DNA of 64,000 bases from Rhodospirillales bacterium CG15_BIG_FIL_POST_REV_8_21_14_020_66_15 (GTDB taxonomy: Bacteria > Pseudomonadota > Alphaproteobacteria > Rhodospirillales > Casp-alpha2): the NCBI GenBank assembly GCA_002781745.1, contig PFFW01000133.1:1-64000 (forward strand). Reading direction: 5' to 3'. The position numbers and the translations under genes were made by a program. Position 1 is the stretch's first letter; every line of letters starts with the position of its first letter. A model generated the notes under the pieces. It made no database searches. It was not told where the DNA came from and worked only from the letters and a program-made list of their open reading frames with translations. Shown in pieces: positions 7,758 through 15,101 of this stretch.

Positions 7758-10169
7758 TCAGATCGCCTTCCGGAACTCCCCAAACCGGGGCCGGATGCGT
7801 TCCGCCTCGAGCACCCGTCGCTTCACCTCGGGAAAGGCATGCGGCGCTGCCGAGATGGAATCGATCTCCGCGTCGATCAGGAAACTGGCGAATACCCCGT
7901 CGTCGCCGGCGCCTTCGCCGCAGATACCGACCTTCCGGCCGGCGAGATGCGCGCGTTCGATGACGTGCCTGATTGCCCATTGCACGGCCGGGTCCATCTC
8001 GTTGAAGGTGTTCTGAAGCCGTTCGGAATCCCGGTCTACTCCGAGGACAAGCTGGGTCAGGTCGTTGCTGCCGATGGAGAACCCGTCGAAAAGCGCCGCG
8101 AATTCGTCGATTCGGAAGACGTTCGACGGAACTTCGCACATCATCAGAATGTCGAGTTTCTCGGCGCCGCGCTTCAGACCCTGAAGCGCCATCCGATCCA
8201 GAGTCATTTCCGCCTCGCGCACCGTGCGGCAGAATGGCAGCATGACCTTGATGTTGTCGAACCCGTATTCGGATCGCGCCTTGCGCAACGCCGCGCATTC
8301 TAGGCGGAAGCCCTCGGCGTAGGCCGGGTCGATATACCGGCTTGCCCCGCGCCAGCCGATCATGGGGTTCTCTTCGGCCGGCTCGAACATCCGCCCGCCG
8401 AGCAACCCCGCGTACTCGTTGGTCTTGAAATCGCTGGTCCGCACGATCGCCGGATGGGGCCAGGCGACCGCCGCGATCGCCGCAAGACCTTCGGCAAGCC
8501 GGTCAATGAAGAATTCGGCCTTGTCGGCGTAGCCACTTGTCAGTTCGGCGATCTGCCGCGCCGCGTCCGCGTCTTCGAGCTGGTCGAAATGCGCCAATGC
8601 CAGCGGGTGGACCCTGATGTGGTTGGAAATGATGAACTCCATGCGGGCCAGGCCGACGCCGTCGGCCGGCAGCCGCCACCACTCGAACGCGGTTTCCGGG
8701 TTGGCCAGGTTCAGCATGACCTTGGTCCTGGTTTCCTCGATCGCGGAAACGTCGATCTCCCGCGACAGGATGTCCGCGGCGCCTTCGTAAACGAACCCGT
8801 TTCGGTCCGCCCCGGAAACGACGGTGACGATCGTGCCGTCGGCAACACACGACGTGCCGTCGCCGGTTCCGGTGACCGCCGGCAGCCCAAGTTCCCGGCT
8901 TACGATGGCGGCATGGGAGGTCCGCCCGCCATGGTCCGTGATGATCGCGCCGGCCTTGCGCATGATCGGCAACCAGTTGGGGTCGGTGTTCGCGGTGACG
9001 AGAATGTCGCCATCCCGGAAATCCCCGTCGTCTCCCGGGGAATACAGCCTGCGCGCCCGGCCTGTCGCGAAGCCGCTGCCGACGCCGACGCCCTTGGCCA
9101 GCAACGGCCCGTGTTCGCCGACTTGGAAGGTTCGAAGCCGACCGGAACCGGCGGACCTGCGATGGGCCGTTTCGGGACGCGCTTGGACGACGTACAACTC
9201 CTCCGTCTTGCCGTCCAACGCCCATTCGACGTCAACGGCCGTACCGAACAGATCCTCGATGCGGGCCACCCAATCGGCTAGCAGTTCCGCCTGATCGTCG
9301 GTCAGGCAATATCCCGCCTGTTCGGCCTCCGACGTCGGCACGCATACATGCTTGCGTCCGCGTTTTCCCGGATCATATGTCGTCTTCACGTGCTTCGCAC
9401 CGCGGTGACGCCGCAGAATCCGGCACGTCGCCGGGAACCGGTTCTTGTGCACCAGGAACTCGTCGGGCTCGACCATGCCCTGCACCACCGACTCGCCCGT
9501 CCCCCAAGCGCCCGACACAAGCACCGCATGGGGAAAGCCGCTTTCCGTGTCGATTGAAAACGCCACTCCGGCCGCGCCCATGTCGGCGCGGACCATTTCC
9601 TGGACGATCACGGCAACGCGGATGTCCCATTCGCCGTAACCGTTCTCCAGGCGATAGGCGATCGCCCGTTCGTTCAGGGCGGAGGCGTAGCATTTCCGGC
9701 AGGCGTCGAGCACGGCGTCAAGCCCCGTGACGAACAGAAAGGAATCGTATTGGCCGGCGAAACTGGCGTCCGGCAGATCTTCGGCCGTGGCGCTTGACCG
9801 GACGGCGACCAACGGCGCCGGTGTGCCGCAAGCGTCGGCCAAGTCCTCGTAGGCCCGGGCGATCTCCGTCTTCAAGTCGTCGGGAAACTCGGCGGAAAGG
9901 ATCTCGTCGCGCCGGCGCTCGCTCAGTCCCTCCGCCGTAACGTCGGCGTCCCAGGCGCCCGTTCCTGCGCCGGATGCCAAGCCGCCGGCCGTCATGAAAC
10001 GCTCGTAGCCGTCAGTATTGATCACGAACCCGTCAGGCACCTTGATGTTCTTGTCTTTCAGGGCGCGGATCAGGTCGCCAAGCGATGCCGCCTTGCCGCC
10101 GAACTGCTTGCGCGTGTCGGACGGAAGCGATGAAAGTTTGTGTGTGAACTGTAAGCCGACGTGTTTCAT
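7758..10169 (-). CDS. ppsA: Phosphoenolpyruvate synthase
   Basis: An 803-aa enzyme converting pyruvate and ATP to PEP, AMP and phosphate; the first committed step of gluconeogenesis from pyruvate. The N-terminal ATP-grasp domain opens with GGKAASLGDL and includes SSATAEDLPDASFAGQ. The swivelling phosphohistidine domain has GGRTSHAAIVSRELG with the catalytic His. The C-terminal PEP/pyruvate barrel shows MCEVPSN, GSNDLTQL and GICGEGAGD. The start at 10169 (MKHVGLQF) is preferred because AGAGGA lies upstream; the reading frame stays open for 60 further codons but without similarity. PEP is also the pyruvyl donor for the pyruvyl transferase at 33.9 kb. An 11-bp GTGA repeat lies about 165 bp upstream. 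Confidence 0.95.
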   Translation of the reverse strand: MKHVGLQFTHKLSSLPSDTRKQFGGKAASLGDLIRALKDKNIKVPDGFVINTDGYERFMTAGGLASGAGTGAWDADVTAEGLSERRRDEILSAEFPDDLKTEIARAYEDLADACGTPAPLVAVRSSATAEDLPDASFAGQYDSFLFVTGLDAVLDACRKCYASALNERAIAYRLENGYGEWDIRVAVIVQEMVRADMGAAGVAFSIDTESGFPHAVLVSGAWGTGESVVQGMVEPDEFLVHKNRFPATCRILRRHRGAKHVKTTYDPGKRGRKHVCVPTSEAEQAGYCLTDDQAELLADWVARIEDLFGTAVDVEWALDGKTEELYVVQARPETAHRRSAGSGRLRTFQVGEHGPLLAKGVGVGSGFATGRARRLYSPGDDGDFRDGDILVTANTDPNWLPIMRKAGAIITDHGGRTSHAAIVSRELGLPAVTGTGDGTSCVADGTIVTVVSGADRNGFVYEGAADILSREIDVSAIEETRTKVMLNLANPETAFEWWRLPADGVGLARMEFIISNHIRVHPLALAHFDQLEDADAARQIAELTSGYADKAEFFIDRLAEGLAAIAAVAWPHPAIVRTSDFKTNEYAGLLGGRMFEPAEENPMIGWRGASRYIDPAYAEGFRLECAALRKARSEYGFDNIKVMLPFCRTVREAEMTLDRMALQGLKRGAEKLDILMMCEVPSNVFRIDEFAALFDGFSIGSNDLTQLVLGVDRDSERLQNTFNEMDPAVQWAIRHVIERAHLAGRKVGICGEGAGDDGVFASFLIDAEIDSISAAPHAFPEVKRRVLEAERIRPRFGEFRKAI

Positions 10170-10331
10170 GAATAGAATCCTCTCGTTGCCCATTGCTGTG
10201 CAGATGCATGGCATGACGTGCAACGCGTCAACCGTCGCGACGACGCGCCGAAATGCCGGGCGGCCTCTCCGATGGAGTGCGCCAGCTTCGACGCGCGTTT
10301 CGACTATACGGATGCAGTGCGGACGACGCGT

Positions 10332-10348
10332 GTGAGCAAGATGTGACA
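10332..10348 (+). promoter_or_regulatory. 11-bp GTGA repeat upstream of ppsA
   Basis: TGTGAGCAAGATGTGAC: GTGA starts at 10332 and 10343, 11 bp apart, followed by an inverted TCAC at 10359. It matches the directional motif found upstream of four other leftward genes and lies about 165 bp upstream of the ppsA start. Confidence 0.5.
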
Positions 10349-10462
10349 TGGTCGCCGGTCACAACGGCGAACCGCGTGCTGGGGACCGTGGCGGATCACA
10401 CCAATGCCCCGGGACGCCGGCGGATGGCCTCGCCAAGCCGGTCCGTTATCACCCACCGACCG

Positions 10463-10492
10463 CGACGCTGCCGGTGCGTCGAAATTTTTTTT
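10463..10492 (+). terminator. Rightward intrinsic-terminator-like hairpin
   Basis: CGACGC (10463-10468) and GCGTCG (10476-10481) form a 6-bp stem with a 7-nt loop, followed by AAA and eight T residues (10485-10492). The shape is that of a rho-independent terminator on the + strand, but no + strand gene ends here; it could end an upstream antisense transcript or be coincidental. Confidence 0.35.
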
Positions 10493-10660
10493 GGGAATAA
10501 ACTGCACGCAGGACGGTCTTGCGAGTGTGACCAGGTACAGATAGGCCATTTTCCCCTGCTCTTCCCCGGCAAACACCCTTCAAGATGAGCCTCCCTGTAT
10601 CCACGTAACCCTGGCCATCAGCCGGCCCCCCTCTCCCCCAGGGGGGCCGGCTTCTTTTAC
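10493..10660 (+). ncRNA. Candidate small RNA ending at a strong terminator
   Basis: Between two rightward terminator-like hairpins there is no open frame with a ribosome site, yet the segment ends in a perfect 12-bp GC-rich stem followed by TCTTTTA. The stretch is rich in C-runs (CCTCCCTG at about 10591, loop TCTCCCCCA), a feature of several alphaproteobacterial small RNAs that pair with ribosome-binding sites. The 5' end is not defined. This is a suggestion from structure only; a plain terminator shared by the flanking genes is the alternative. Confidence 0.3.
10620..10658 (+). terminator. Strong GC-rich intrinsic terminator
   Basis: AGCCGGCCCCCC (10620-10631) pairs perfectly with GGGGGGCCGGCT (10641-10652) around a 9-nt loop, followed by TCTTTTA on the + strand. 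On the minus strand the stem is followed by mixed bases, so rightward termination fits best, although it may also help end the leftward anti-sigma transcript. Confidence 0.6.
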
Positions 10661-10689
10661 CGGTCCGGTATTTGATGTCAGCCGGCCGT

Positions 10690-11547
10690 TCAATCTGCGG
10701 AAAGCACCAGCGCATCGCTGATCGTCTTGCCGATCGCCAGCATGGTTTCCCGGCCGACTTCGCTGACCATGGTGAAGGACCGATTCTCGTCGTTCCAAAC
10801 CAGGATGGAAACGGCACCCTCCTGAGTGAGCGTGACCTGCTTCTCCCGGGGTTGTGCGTTCTTGGCGAGGTACAGCGTAACGCGCCCGCCCCGCTCGGAC
10901 TCATAGACCAACTGCGCCGTTTCCTGAGGACCGCCGCCGCGGATGATCCGCGTGCTCAGCAGCGTGAATCCGATGTTCCGCAGGTCCGGCGCGCCGGCCC
11001 ATTTCGGTTGACCGGCGTTGCCCCTCCGCATTGGTTCGCTTGACGTTGCCGCGGTTCTTACGCCGGTCTCGGCGATCGGCTTCAAGCCTGAGTTGATTCG
11101 CGCCGCATCCGCCCGGTCGTTCACTCGGGTACCGGTTAGTGCCGCAACGATCTCCGTCTCCAAGGCGGGCATCGGTACGGACCACCCGATGACCAGGCCT
11201 CCCGTCACCAGCACCAAGGTGTAACAACACTGCATGAGAACCCGGACGCGCCGCCGGCCCCGCGTGCGCCGGCCCATCTTACGCCGGATGTCGTCTTCGA
11301 GATCCTGCAGGCGCCTGGGAAGAGGTTCGCCCAGTCGGCCGTCGAACAATCGGTGGAATCCGCGGCTTTGCTCCAGGATGTCGGCGACCCGGCTCGCCTC
11401 CTCGGGATGCGCGGCAAGGTATTCATCCACCTCCAGCCGCTGGCGCGGAGGAAGCATGTCGTCGACGTAGGCGTGGATCAGTTCGTCATCGACGGAAACG
11501 CCGCGGGGCCTTCGCCCGGACGGCTGCCGGTTGTCCTCATTCCACAT
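10690..11547 (-). CDS. Anti-sigma factor, membrane anchored
   Basis: A 285-aa protein next to the ECF sigma gene. The N-terminal cytoplasmic part (about 18-100) has the anti-sigma pattern DDELIHAYVDDMLPP-RQRLEVDEYLAAHP. One transmembrane helix follows a basic stretch (about 105-127: VLMQCCYTLVLVTGGLVIGW), and the C-terminal half is periplasmic, with beta-strand-like segments (RGGRVTLYLAK, AVSILVWNDENRSF). It should hold the sigma factor inactive until an envelope signal. Translational coupling is clear: its ATG overlaps the end of the sigma gene by 11 nt. The zinc-binding His-x3-Cys-x2-Cys of ZAS-type anti-sigmas is not seen. Confidence 0.85.
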   Translation of the reverse strand: MWNEDNRQPSGRRPRGVSVDDELIHAYVDDMLPPRQRLEVDEYLAAHPEEASRVADILEQSRGFHRLFDGRLGEPLPRRLQDLEDDIRRKMGRRTRGRRRVRVLMQCCYTLVLVTGGLVIGWSVPMPALETEIVAALTGTRVNDRADAARINSGLKPIAETGVRTAATSSEPMRRGNAGQPKWAGAPDLRNIGFTLLSTRIIRGGGPQETAQLVYESERGGRVTLYLAKNAQPREKQVTLTQEGAVSILVWNDENRSFTMVSEVGRETMLAIGKTISDALVLSAD

Positions 11548-12121
11548 TCGTCATAGAACTTTCCGCTCTCGCCGGGGCCGGCTTTCCGGCGCCGGCCGTT
11601 GTGCGTTCGCGCCCGGGCAGGCTGTTCCAGGTGTAGGTCCGCCCGTACATCAGCCGCCTCAACTGCTCGCGGCCCCGGCTCAGCCGGGACATCACCGTGC
11701 CGATCGGCACGCCCAGCGTGTGGGCGGCCGCGCGATATGACATGCCCTCCAGGCCGATCAGGAGAAGGACCTGCTTCTGTTCCTCCGGGATCCTGTCCAA
11801 TGCGTTGGAAAGGTCCCGGCAGCCCAGGCGCGGCATCTGGTTGGGCGGCGATGCGACGCTATCCGCAACGTCTTCGATGTCGACCGGCTGCCCCCTGCGC
11901 CGCAGGCGGGCCAATTCATCCATATAGACGTTGTTGAGGATAGTGAACAGATAAGACCGCATATTCCGAATTTCATGGTTCGAATGAATGTAGGTAAGCG
12001 CCCTTTTCAAACACTCCTGAACCAAGTCATCTGCGTCTTCCGCATTTCGTGTCAACGCCAGGGCATAACGCCGCAAGCTCTTGATGTTTGCATGAAGGGC
12101 TTCCGATACCGGATCTTCCAT
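11537..12121 (-). CDS. ECF (sigma-70 family) RNA polymerase sigma factor
   Basis: A 194-aa ECF sigma factor. Region 2 (about 10-75) carries the core-binding and -10 melting segment (NAEDADDLVQECLKRAL ... RSYLFTILNNVYMDELAR), and region 4 (about 105-160) has the -35 recognition helix-turn-helix (MSYRAAAHTLGVPIGTVMSRLSRG). A Pro/Ala-rich tail of about 30 residues overlaps the anti-sigma start. The pair probably responds to envelope stress. An operator-like GTGA repeat lies about 180 bp upstream. The target promoters cannot be told from sequence; I found no convincing GGAAC-type autoregulatory -35 at a normal distance. Confidence 0.92.
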   Translation of the reverse strand: MEDPVSEALHANIKSLRRYALALTRNAEDADDLVQECLKRALTYIHSNHEIRNMRSYLFTILNNVYMDELARLRRRGQPVDIEDVADSVASPPNQMPRLGCRDLSNALDRIPEEQKQVLLLIGLEGMSYRAAAHTLGVPIGTVMSRLSRGREQLRRLMYGRTYTWNSLPGRERTTAGAGKPAPARAESSMTNVE

Positions 12122-12428
12122 TTATCTGGTTCCTTCGGAAATGAGTTGAGTTGCGATTGATGGTCGGCCCCCTGAACTCAATCAGCACATCCGGAGGCTG
12201 GGCCCGCGTCGGTTGAGCAGCCCCCTGATCGACCCGACCACGACTACGAAAAGCCTAGGTCGCGTGCCGTTCAGGAGTCGCGTGTCAAGGGCGTGCCCGG
12301 TCATGAGAACTCTGTGACCGCTGTGACAATTCGGTAATCGGGAGATCCTTCCCGCAGGTCTTGCACAGCCTCTAGACATTTGAATTAAAGTGTATTTTCC
12401 CGTTCCGACGGCGGCCGCGACCGGTCTT
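12122..12428. other. 307-bp region between the sigma operon and the DUF481 gene
   Basis: Gene-free. It contains the upstream region of the ECF sigma gene with the GTGA repeat at 12303-12328, and on the minus strand a TTGACA-like element near 12290 without a matching -10. No terminator is evident for the DUF481 gene, which ends at 12429. Confidence 0.6.
12303..12328 (+). promoter_or_regulatory. GTGA-type direct repeat upstream of the sigma gene
   Basis: ATGAGAACTCTGTGACCG: the half-sites start at 12303 (ATGA) and 12314 (GTGA), 11 bp apart, and a further CTGTGAC overlaps at 12321. The sequence is close to GTGAGGATTCTGTGACCG at 41867, supporting a shared binding protein. Confidence 0.5.
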
Positions 12429-13610
12429 TCAGAAACTGTGGACAAGTGAAACCCTGGCCGTGGACTCCGTCGACTGCCCGCCGGTCGGCGGATCGGTGCG
12501 GAAGCGGAACTCGTAGGTCAGGCGCGCCGCCAGGTTGCCGATAATCTGCATGTCGAGCGCCGAGATGTTGGTCGTTTCCGAGGAATCGCGGACCGCCCCG
12601 AAGGCGTCGGTTTCGATCTCGATGGAATTCTTGGTCAACAGCAATGCGGTTTCATTGCTGAACTTCGCGGTGTCCGAGATGTTCCATTCCAACAGGGAGG
12701 CCAGGCGAAGCAAGAGCTCGTTGTTCAGTTCGCCCGTCGCAGTCACCCGTTTCTGCCGAACGGACGGGCCGCCTTCGAGGCTCCATCGGAAATCTTCGGA
12801 GTCGAACAGCCAGTACCCGATCCCGACGCCCTCCGTGATCTGGTAGTCGAACCCGCTGAACCGCTTGTCCTCGTAGGACGCAAGCCCGAAACCGTAGATG
12901 GACTCGTTGATTTCGCGCCGGGTCCGGCCTTTTATCAGGATGTCCTGATTGACGGTCTCGTTGTTCGTCCGGCCGTAGTCGAACGAAACGGAACCGGTGT
13001 TCGTCCACTTGCCGTTCTCATGCGTCAATTTGAACTGGGCGTAGGCGCTCAGGCTTTTCTGCGTATCGTTCTTGTAGGTGCCCCCGAGCGTCGTTTCGCC
13101 CGACCAATGGCCGTACGGTGGCGGCTTGGCGGCCTCGCCCGGCGCTTCGGGTTCCAGGGGAAGCTGTTCGACGTCGACGATCTTTTCCTTGGGTTCCTCA
13201 GGGGGCTTCACGGGTTCGATCCCGGCCTCGACGGAAACCGACCTGATCCGTTCGGCCAGGGCGGGGAAGGTTTTCAATGCATCGGCGATGATCCCCGACG
13301 CATAGGTCGGGATCAGTTCGATCGCCGTGCGCACGATCTCGGCCGACCGGTCCGACGCAGATGCGATCGCCGCGATCACGATCGCCCGCATCGAAATCAC
13401 GTCGCCGCGGTCCCGGGCTCTGGTCAGGGCTGATTGCTCGCCATCGGTCAGGCCTTCTGCCCGCGGATCGCTTGCGGCCTGCACATCGGCGGCGCACGAA
13501 CAGACGACCAGGATCACCACCACCAGCTTGGCCAGTTCCGTTTTAGGGAAAGCCCGGCTTACGGCGTGCTTCGGTATCACATACGGAATCATCCCCATCC
13601 GTCGGCACAA
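12429..13610 (-). CDS. DUF481-family outer-membrane beta-barrel protein
   Basis: A 393-aa exported protein. A hydrophobic signal (LAKLVVVILVVCSCAADVQA) precedes an alpha-helical N-terminal region (about 48-140) and a proline-rich linker (PPEEPKEKIVDVEQLPLEPEAP). The C-terminal barrel (about 165-393) has repeated amphipathic strands such as GHWSGETTLGGTYKND, and ends VSLVHSF with the terminal Phe typical of outer-membrane barrels. The barrel matches the putative salt-induced outer-membrane family (DUF481). The N-terminal helical module is an uncommon addition. The start is uncertain (Met1, Met6 or Met8). It is divergent from the beta-barrel gene at 13824, with an inverted repeat between them. 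Confidence 0.8.
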   Translation of the reverse strand: MCRRMGMIPYVIPKHAVSRAFPKTELAKLVVVILVVCSCAADVQAASDPRAEGLTDGEQSALTRARDRGDVISMRAIVIAAIASASDRSAEIVRTAIELIPTYASGIIADALKTFPALAERIRSVSVEAGIEPVKPPEEPKEKIVDVEQLPLEPEAPGEAAKPPPYGHWSGETTLGGTYKNDTQKSLSAYAQFKLTHENGKWTNTGSVSFDYGRTNNETVNQDILIKGRTRREINESIYGFGLASYEDKRFSGFDYQITEGVGIGYWLFDSEDFRWSLEGGPSVRQKRVTATGELNNELLLRLASLLEWNISDTAKFSNETALLLTKNSIEIETDAFGAVRDSSETTNISALDMQIIGNLAARLTYEFRFRTDPPTGGQSTESTARVSLVHSF

Positions 13611-13675
13611 GGCGGAAATCGCGCCACGATGGGAAGACTCCGGATAGAACCGGTTATTCCGTTAAGGATTTGTCC

Positions 13676-13735
13676 GTAGTGAAAATTAAGCGCATTGCCC
13701 GGTGGTAGATATTTTGTTATCGTTCGTTTCACTAC
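13676..13735. promoter_or_regulatory. Widely spaced 9-bp inverted repeat in a divergent promoter
   Basis: GTAGTGAAA (13676-13684) and TTTCACTAC (13727-13735) are perfect inverted copies, 51 bp (about five helical turns) apart from start to start. They lie in the AT-rich gap between two divergent outer-membrane barrel genes. The sequence is seen directly; operator function is inferred. Confidence 0.45.
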
Positions 13736-13823
13736 AACAGATTGTTTTCCTATGATTTTCTAGCGCGACGATAGAACTCGAGTTGCGCACAGTTGCTGAT
13801 TAGTCAGTCCGAGGGGGAGAGAA

Positions 13824-15101
13824 TTGCGAGCGGTCGCACCACTCTTCATTCTGGCCATGGCCCTGCAGGTTGGGCTCGCGGTTGCGCAAACTCCGCCGGA
13901 AGCGCCGGGTGGCGGTCAGGCCAGCCCTGAACCGGGCCGGGGCGACACGGTCACCACGCGTCCGCGCCCGGAATTCGACCCCATCGGGGTGCGCCTTGGC
14001 GGCTTTTTCCTCTATCCGTCGGTCGGCGTCGTCGAACGCTATCACAGCAACATTTTCTTCACGGACTCGGGGGCCGAGGACGATTTCATCACCGTCCTGT
14101 CGCCGTCGCTCGTCCTGAAATCGAACTGGAACAACCACGCCCTCAACCTGTTCGCCGATTCGGATATCGGGTTCTATGCCTCCAATTCGGACGAGAACTA
14201 CCAGGATGCCAAGATCGGTTTTGACGGCCGGCTGGATATTCTCCGCGATGCCAAGCTGACCGGAGGCTTCACGTTCGAGCGCGCCCACGAAGACCGCTCG
14301 TCGCCGGATCAGACGAGCGCCGCCGAGCCGGTTACTTTCTTGCGCTATCATCCCAAGGCTGCGTTCATCAAGCGCTTCAACCGCCTTTCGACGCAGTTCG
14401 GCGCCGACCTGATCGTCTACGACTATGACGATGCGTCCACGTCCGGCGGCGCCACCCTGAACATGGACGACCGCAATCGCCACGAACTTCAGGGAACCGC
14501 CCGGGTCGGATATGAGATCGCGCCGCGATACGAGGCCTTCGTCCGCGGTTCGGTCAATGACCGACGGTACACCGACGATATTGACGACTCCGGGTTCGAA
14601 CGCGATTCCCACGGCTGGGAGGTTGCAGGTGGATTGGCATTCGATCTCAGCGGCGTGACCTCGGGGAACCTGTTCGCCGGATATCTGACGCAGGAGTTCG
14701 ACGATCCCGCGTTCAGTTCGATCAACGGCGTCAGCTTCGGCGGCGACCTCACGTGGAACCCCACGCGGCTTACCACGGTCACGTTCCAGGCGTCCCGAAC
14801 GGTCGAGGAAACGACACTATCCGGCGCGGCGGGGGCCCTGGTGTCGGATATCCGCGCCTCGGTCGATCACGAATTGCGCCGAAACATCATCCTTTCGGCC
14901 GACCTGCGCTACCGCAACTACGATTACGAAAACATCTCCCGCGACGACGATGTCATCGGGGCCGGGTTCGGCGGAACCTACCTCGTGAACCGGCATGCAA
15001 GGCTCCGGCTGCGGTACGGGTTTGCCAAGCGTGAGTCGAACACGTCGGGCGCCGACTACGATGCGCACACCGTTCTAATCGGTCTCGTTACCCAATACTG
15101 A
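13824..15101 (+). CDS. Outer-membrane beta-barrel protein (BBP2_2 type)
   Basis: A 425-aa protein with a cleavable signal (RAVAPLFILAMALQVGLAVAQ) and a barrel of repeated amphipathic strands. The segment VGVVERYHSNIFFTD ... ITVLSPSLVLKSNWN is characteristic of the putative beta-barrel porin 2 family, which is frequent in exopolysaccharide loci of alphaproteobacteria. Many strands end in aromatic residues and the last residues are LIGLVTQY. The start is a TTG at 13824 with GAGGGGGAGA immediately upstream. It ends 27 bp inside the convergent gene at 15075. A role in polysaccharide secretion across the outer membrane is likely from context but not proven. Confidence 0.82.
   Translation: MRAVAPLFILAMALQVGLAVAQTPPEAPGGGQASPEPGRGDTVTTRPRPEFDPIGVRLGGFFLYPSVGVVERYHSNIFFTDSGAEDDFITVLSPSLVLKSNWNNHALNLFADSDIGFYASNSDENYQDAKIGFDGRLDILRDAKLTGGFTFERAHEDRSSPDQTSAAEPVTFLRYHPKAAFIKRFNRLSTQFGADLIVYDYDDASTSGGATLNMDDRNRHELQGTARVGYEIAPRYEAFVRGSVNDRRYTDDIDDSGFERDSHGWEVAGGLAFDLSGVTSGNLFAGYLTQEFDDPAFSSINGVSFGGDLTWNPTRLTTVTFQASRTVEETTLSGAAGALVSDIRASVDHELRRNIILSADLRYRNYDYENISRDDDVIGAGFGGTYLVNRHARLRLRYGFAKRESNTSGADYDAHTVLIGLVTQY

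Larger units (their letters stand above)
10170..10689. other. 520-bp gene-free region upstream of ppsA
   Basis: No convincing protein gene. It holds the presumed ppsA promoter, a GTGA-type 11-bp repeat at 10332, a T-rich terminator-like hairpin at 10463-10492 and a strong hairpin at 10620-10652. Both hairpins point rightward although both flanking protein genes run leftward, so the stretch between them could encode a small RNA. Confidence 0.6.

Noticed and set aside
10495-10525. EcfG/sigma-E-type promoter (GGAATAA ... GGTC)
   Set aside because: The -10 half does not match CGTT or TCNAA, and only the -35-like half is reasonable.
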